In this document: positions 60,290-64,000 of the stretch, piece by piece
Position numbering within the stretch: the stretch's first letter is position 1
How the letters are laid out: each line of letters begins with the position of its first letter
Assembly (NCBI GenBank): GCA_907165275.2
Contig: OU015664.1
Location: 9,200,001-9,264,000, forward strand
From: Zygaena filipendulae
Taxonomy: Eukaryota; Arthropoda; Insecta; Lepidoptera; Zygaenidae
DNA length: 64,000 nt
Reading direction: 5' to 3'
Notes under the pieces: generated by a model
The model's database searches: none
What the model was told of the DNA's origin: nothing
Seen by the model: the letters and a program-made list of their open reading frames with translations, nothing else
Program-made: the position numbers and the translations under genes

Positions 60290-60754
60290 GTGAGTGATAA
60301 GTAGGTAACTTAAGTACCAACCTATTATATGTATAGACTCAAATAAAAAAAAAATAGACATTAAAAAAATTGTTAAGGGCACGATTTAAATTTGAATGTA
60401 AAATTTTGTGTTTAACTACTATCTTTAAACGAGCAATTCTTGTAGGTATATATCTATATACGGCTCCAACGATTTTCATGAAATTTAGTATGCCGGGGGT
60501 TTCGGGGGCGATTAATCGATCTAGCTAGGTTTCATTTTTAGAAAACGTCGTTTTACCCGTGTTTTCAGGCAATGAAAAATGCGTGTTTTTCTACTTAACA
60601 ACGGATGGCGCTATACACAACGAACGAAGCTGGTTATGATTAATATCATTCAGCTAAGAAATTAATCATTATGATTGACTCTATCATAAGGGTACGATTC
60701 CCGGTTGAGGCAGGCGATTTTTAAAAATTTGTACGTAGCTGTTTAATATCTATA

Positions 60755-60920
60755 TTAATATTATTAAGAGGTAAAGTTCGAGTTTGTGGTTGTAGGGGTA
60801 ATCTCTGGATCTACTGAACCGATTTTGAAAATTATTTTACTAATAGAATGCCACGTTATGTGTGAGTGTCGCGCGGGAACTCCAAAATTACCGCGGTTGG
60901 AACCGCGGGAGAACAGCTGT
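60755..60920 (-). repeat. Interspersed repeat, 'aagaggtaaagttc' subtype
   Basis: attattaagaggtaaagttc, atctactgaaccgattttgaaaa and ctccaaaattaccgcggttggaaccgcggg..acagctgt. Confidence 0.6.
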
Positions 60921-61330
60921 CTATAAAGTATGATTTTTCTATTTGTTCTTTAGTTTGAAAATCTCTCGACAGGCACCTAACGGTGTGTTTCAGGCTTTCC
61001 CATTCTTGAAAGCCGATCGCGCTATTCTTATTAAACGATATTATCAAAACAAAACCATGAAATGTAACATAATACGTATTTGTTTTTATATTTGTGTTGC
61101 TCCTGACGCTCGGTCGTTCGAATTCGGTCAAAGGTAAATAATCACGCTTGCTAAGGGAGAGAGGGTGGTCACGTCTGTTAGTAAACAGAAAAACCAACCA
61201 AGTGTGAGTCGGACTCACACACGAAGGGTTCCGTGGAACTGTTTAACGGTTGTGCGTGGAACCCGATGGAGGGGCGCGTCATTTTAGTTCAGATACGCTC
61301 TACCATTATCTATAAAAACGGCAAATAAAT

Positions 61331-62186
61331 TAGTGTTGCCCAAATTCAGTCTTGGTCTTGCAGTCTTGGTCTTGTTCTTGCGTTTTTGCAAGACCAAGAC
61401 CAAGAACAAGACCGCGTATTTTTAGCAAGACCAAGACCAAGACTGACCGTGCAAGACTTGAGCAAGAACAAGACATAGCCTGCAAGACTCTTGCGTCTTG
61501 CAGCTAGGACTTAGCGCTATTTCACTGAGTAGTTAGGTGTAACAGTTCGGTGTATAGGTAGGTACGCTTAGGAATTCTATGAGACGCAAAAAACTGTATC
61601 AAAGAATATGAAAAACTGGACCTATTCAAATAAATTTTTACCTACCTACCTACCTATTTAAAAAACTTTTTTATTCAAATAAATGATAAATCGTAAAACT
61701 CTTTTATTAAATTTCTTATAAGTTGAGGGTTCAATCTCTTTCTAGACAGATAAGTATTGTTCTTTAAAATACAGTCAAGTTATAGTAATTAATTTGTTTT
61801 TTTACATGTTTTAGCAAATGTAAGCTTATAAATCATAAATGTTTATTAAGAAACAGTTACTTCCATGGAAAACGACATATAGGTCAGTTGATTTTTCGAA
61901 TTTCTTATCAAATCTTCAGTTATTTATTAATCTGCTTGATCTTTACTATGGCTATGTTAATTCAAGCTCACAATGTTCCAATTCTAATACGTTTTTCTAA
62001 GATTTAAAGTAAACTTTAATAAATAGTAATAGACTAATAGGTAATTGCAAGACTTGCAAGACTCTTGCTGCAAGACCAAGACCAAGACCAAGACTGGGAG
62101 CGCAAGACCAAGACCAGGTGTATTGGCGCAAGACCAAGACCAAGACTGGCTAAGTCTCGTCTTGTTCTTGCATTTGGGCAACACTA
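61331..62186. mobile_element. 856-bp non-autonomous hAT-like element with hexamer-rich ends
   Basis: Termini tagtgttgcccaaat and atttgggcaacacta are exact inverted repeats, flanked by the 8-bp direct duplication aaataaat (61323-61330, 62187-62194), as expected for hAT transposition. The outer 150 bases on each side are packed with caagac units in both orientations. The central 500 bases are plain AT-rich DNA without coding capacity. Subterminal repeats of this kind bind transposase in studied hAT elements; here that is inferred. Confidence 0.75.
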
Positions 62187-62874
62187 AAATAAATCATGTC
62201 TGTTGTATGGCTCCCCTTCAATATTTGTTTTATTTTAATTAAATTATTTATTTTAAAGTTAATATATAACTAAATATTCTGTAAATACTCCAAGCCGTTA
62301 TCAATGCCGAGCAAAAACGAGCAAAAAAACCGCGTTTGTTGTATGGGAGCCCCCTTGAATATTTATTTTATTCTGTTTTTTAGCATTTGTTGTTATAGCG
62401 GCTACAGAAATACACGATCTGTAAAAATTTCAAGTCTACCTATCCCTGTTCATGAGATACAACCTGGTGACAGACGTACTACGGACGGACGGACAGCGAA
62501 GTCAGTAATGAGAGAGAATATATCCGGGAGTAACAGCTGGTCAATGCATACATAATAGGTGTACTTAATCTGCACTGTAGCACTTAAATTATGACGCGCT
62601 TATTATATGTGATAGGAGATATTATTTTGAATGATTGTAGCATTATCATAGAGTAAATGAACTGATATACCTACTATATATGTACTATTTTAATACACCA
62701 CTTTATGTTTTGTAAGATAAAAATTTTGTATTTATTGTTATTCGAAATTTACCTCCAAATTCAAGATAGGCTGGATTACTTTCCGGTTTGAAGGCGTGGC
62801 GCTGTTATCGTATTTGTTATTAGCTAAAACAAAATAATATGTGCATTTTATTTTGATGGAATTATTATAGTAAT

Positions 62875-63062
62875 ACTAGCTGTGCCCCGCGGTATCACCC
62901 GCGTGAGTTTCGGAGTTCCCGCCGGGATTCCGGGATGAAAAATAGATAGTTGCCGATTGTCAGACCTACTGAATATGCATATAAAATTTCATGAGAATCG
63001 GTCAAGCCATTTCGGAGGAGTATGGGAACGAACATTGTGACACGAGAATTTTATATATTAGA
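62875..63062 (+). repeat. GCGGG-type interspersed repeat
   Basis: actagctgtgccccgcggtatcaccc, cgggattccgggatgaaaa, aaaatttcatgagaatcggtcaagcc, ending ttttatatattagat. Confidence 0.65.
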
Positions 63063-63124
63063 TTGCACTATCAAAATTGAGTGCATATTATATACAATTT
63101 ATTCTTACGTCTTGGTAGAGCGTA

Positions 63125-63358
63125 ACTATTCTACGTCTTGATTCCACACTAAGCATAAAGTATTGTGTCGTGGGAACCAAGCAAACGTGATTTATACCAC
63201 AATTACCTATTACTTACATAATATATATATGTATATTGTATATATTGCACTATAGATGCATAAACAAACCCAGGCTAGAAAGTGGAACCCTGTGTTCATC
63301 ACACAAAGTGCACCCCCACCGGGAATCGAACCCGGGACCTCTTGGTTGATGGGGATGG
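63125..63358 (-). mobile_element. tRNA-derived SINE, second copy
   Basis: The minus strand keeps the B box (gggttcgattcccggtggggg) and the same body as 16834-17096 (gtgtgatgaacacagggttcca to tgtggaatcaag). The A-box end is diverged or lost, so this copy is not expected to be transcribed from its own promoter. Confidence 0.6.
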
Positions 63359-63622
63359 TCGCGAATAAAATTAATCTAATAAATAGTTTTTATTTGGGTA
63401 GATTTGTGAAAAATATTTGACAAAACTTTTTTCTGTTGAAAACAGACAACGTACAATCTTATGACATGCAGAGCTCAAAAAGGTGTCACTTCAAAAAAAT
63501 ATTGCATCGTCTAATAGGTATTATGCATCTAGAGCACTTGGGATTGTTTCAAAGACGCACGTTATGGGCAAGAAATGTTGCTGGTCATTTAGTGATTAGG
63601 GCCCTGTAGTGTTTTATCTACT

Positions 63623-63840
63623 ACTAGCTGCCTTCCGTGGTTTCACCCGCATTAATTTGGGGTTTCCGTGGGAATTTCGGGATCATAAGTACCCTATGTC
63701 ACTCGGGACTACCGTAGCTTCCTATAAGGGAAAGAATTTTCAAAATCGGTTCAGTGGATCCAGAAAATACCCCCTACGTCAAAAACTCAAGATTCACAAA
63801 CCTCTTTATAATATTGATATAGAGGCTCTACTTTAAACTA
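63623..63840 (+). repeat. GCGGG-type interspersed repeat, 'ggaagctacggta' subtype
   Basis: actagctgccttccgtggtttcaccc, gactaccgtagcttcctataagggaaagaa, ending ctctttataatattgatatagagg. Its distal half pairs with the 14871 subtype in reverse, linking the two subtypes. Confidence 0.6.
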
Positions 63841-64000
63841 ATTTAAATAAGCCTCTAAATAAAAATCTTGCCTTCAATACTAATTAGCAGACTATGTTTG
63901 AAGAGAATTTCAAGTTTCAAGTGTGATCGAAACGCAGTGATTACTCGTTGAGTTTGTGTGAAAAATGACAGGTGTGGAATCGGTGCCAGTGTAACACTCC

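Larger units (their letters stand above)
60290..64000 (+). other. First intron (at least 3.7 kb) of the synthetase gene, open at the window edge
   Basis: No frame with acyl-CoA-synthetase features appears before the right edge. The interval is filled with repeats listed separately: two GCGGG-type copies, one diverged copy, a SINE and a hAT-like element. Confidence 0.5.

Noticed and set aside
62045..62242. Lys/Thr-rich frame (KTKTKTK) and its antisense Val/Leu-rich frame
   Set aside because: They are translations of the caagac repeats in the hAT-like element.
63950..64000. Possible second exon of the synthetase after aaaaatgacag
   Set aside because: The following phase-0 translation does not resemble the AMP-binding family.

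Overview
The window is AT-rich insect nuclear DNA, very probably from a moth or butterfly. Three things point to Lepidoptera. Spliced metazoan genes have GT-AG introns and recognisable insect homologues. GTAGGTACCTACCTA-type words are everywhere. A short interspersed repeat whose end reads ctagctgtgcccGCGGTTTCACCCGCG occurs more than two dozen times in both orientations. I see no bacterial-type operons, CRISPR arrays, rRNA or functional tRNA genes.

Host genes are few. (1) 3791-6224, minus strand: a two-exon secreted or GPI-anchored leucine-rich-repeat adhesion protein resembling Connectin, 606 codons after splicing. (2) 52182-55965, plus strand: a complete four-exon gene for a mitochondrial genome maintenance exonuclease 1 (MGME1) homologue, 409 codons after splicing. 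(3) 60089-60289, plus strand: the first coding exon of an AMP-binding acyl-CoA synthetase (4-coumarate-CoA-ligase/luciferase-like). Its remaining exons lie beyond the right edge. Genes 2 and 3 are co-oriented and about 4 kb apart. Their N-termini both look like mitochondrial leaders, but nothing in the sequence shows joint regulation.

The 46 kb between genes 1 and 2 is a transposon landscape. The best preserved element is a complete Ty1/copia retrotransposon (31064-35630). It has two apparently identical 174-bp LTRs, a 5-bp target duplication, an initiator-tRNA half-molecule primer site, a polypurine tract and one uninterrupted 1316-codon gag-pol frame, so the insertion is recent. Other content: 3' fragments of at least four non-LTR retrotransposons; two tRNA-derived SINE copies of one family plus a fragment of another; a Tc1/mariner deletion derivative that still encodes a 125-residue HTH-plus-C-terminus protein; a mariner-type MITE; three 237-bp foldback MITEs of one family; and several further terminal-inverted-repeat elements. 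One of these, in the first intron of the synthetase gene, is an 856-bp hAT-like element with an 8-bp target duplication and hexamer-rich ends.

The most unusual structure is at 18165-20035. It is a near-perfect long inverted repeat whose two arms carry head-to-head broken copies of the same uncharacterised multicopy arthropod gene. If transcribed it would form a long hairpin RNA matching that gene family, which is a plausible source of small interfering RNAs. A second oddity is a 20-nt word found three times; in two places it sits between short direct duplications.

Intron boundaries, reading frames and repeat ends were read by eye. Family names come from recognised motifs, not from database searches.
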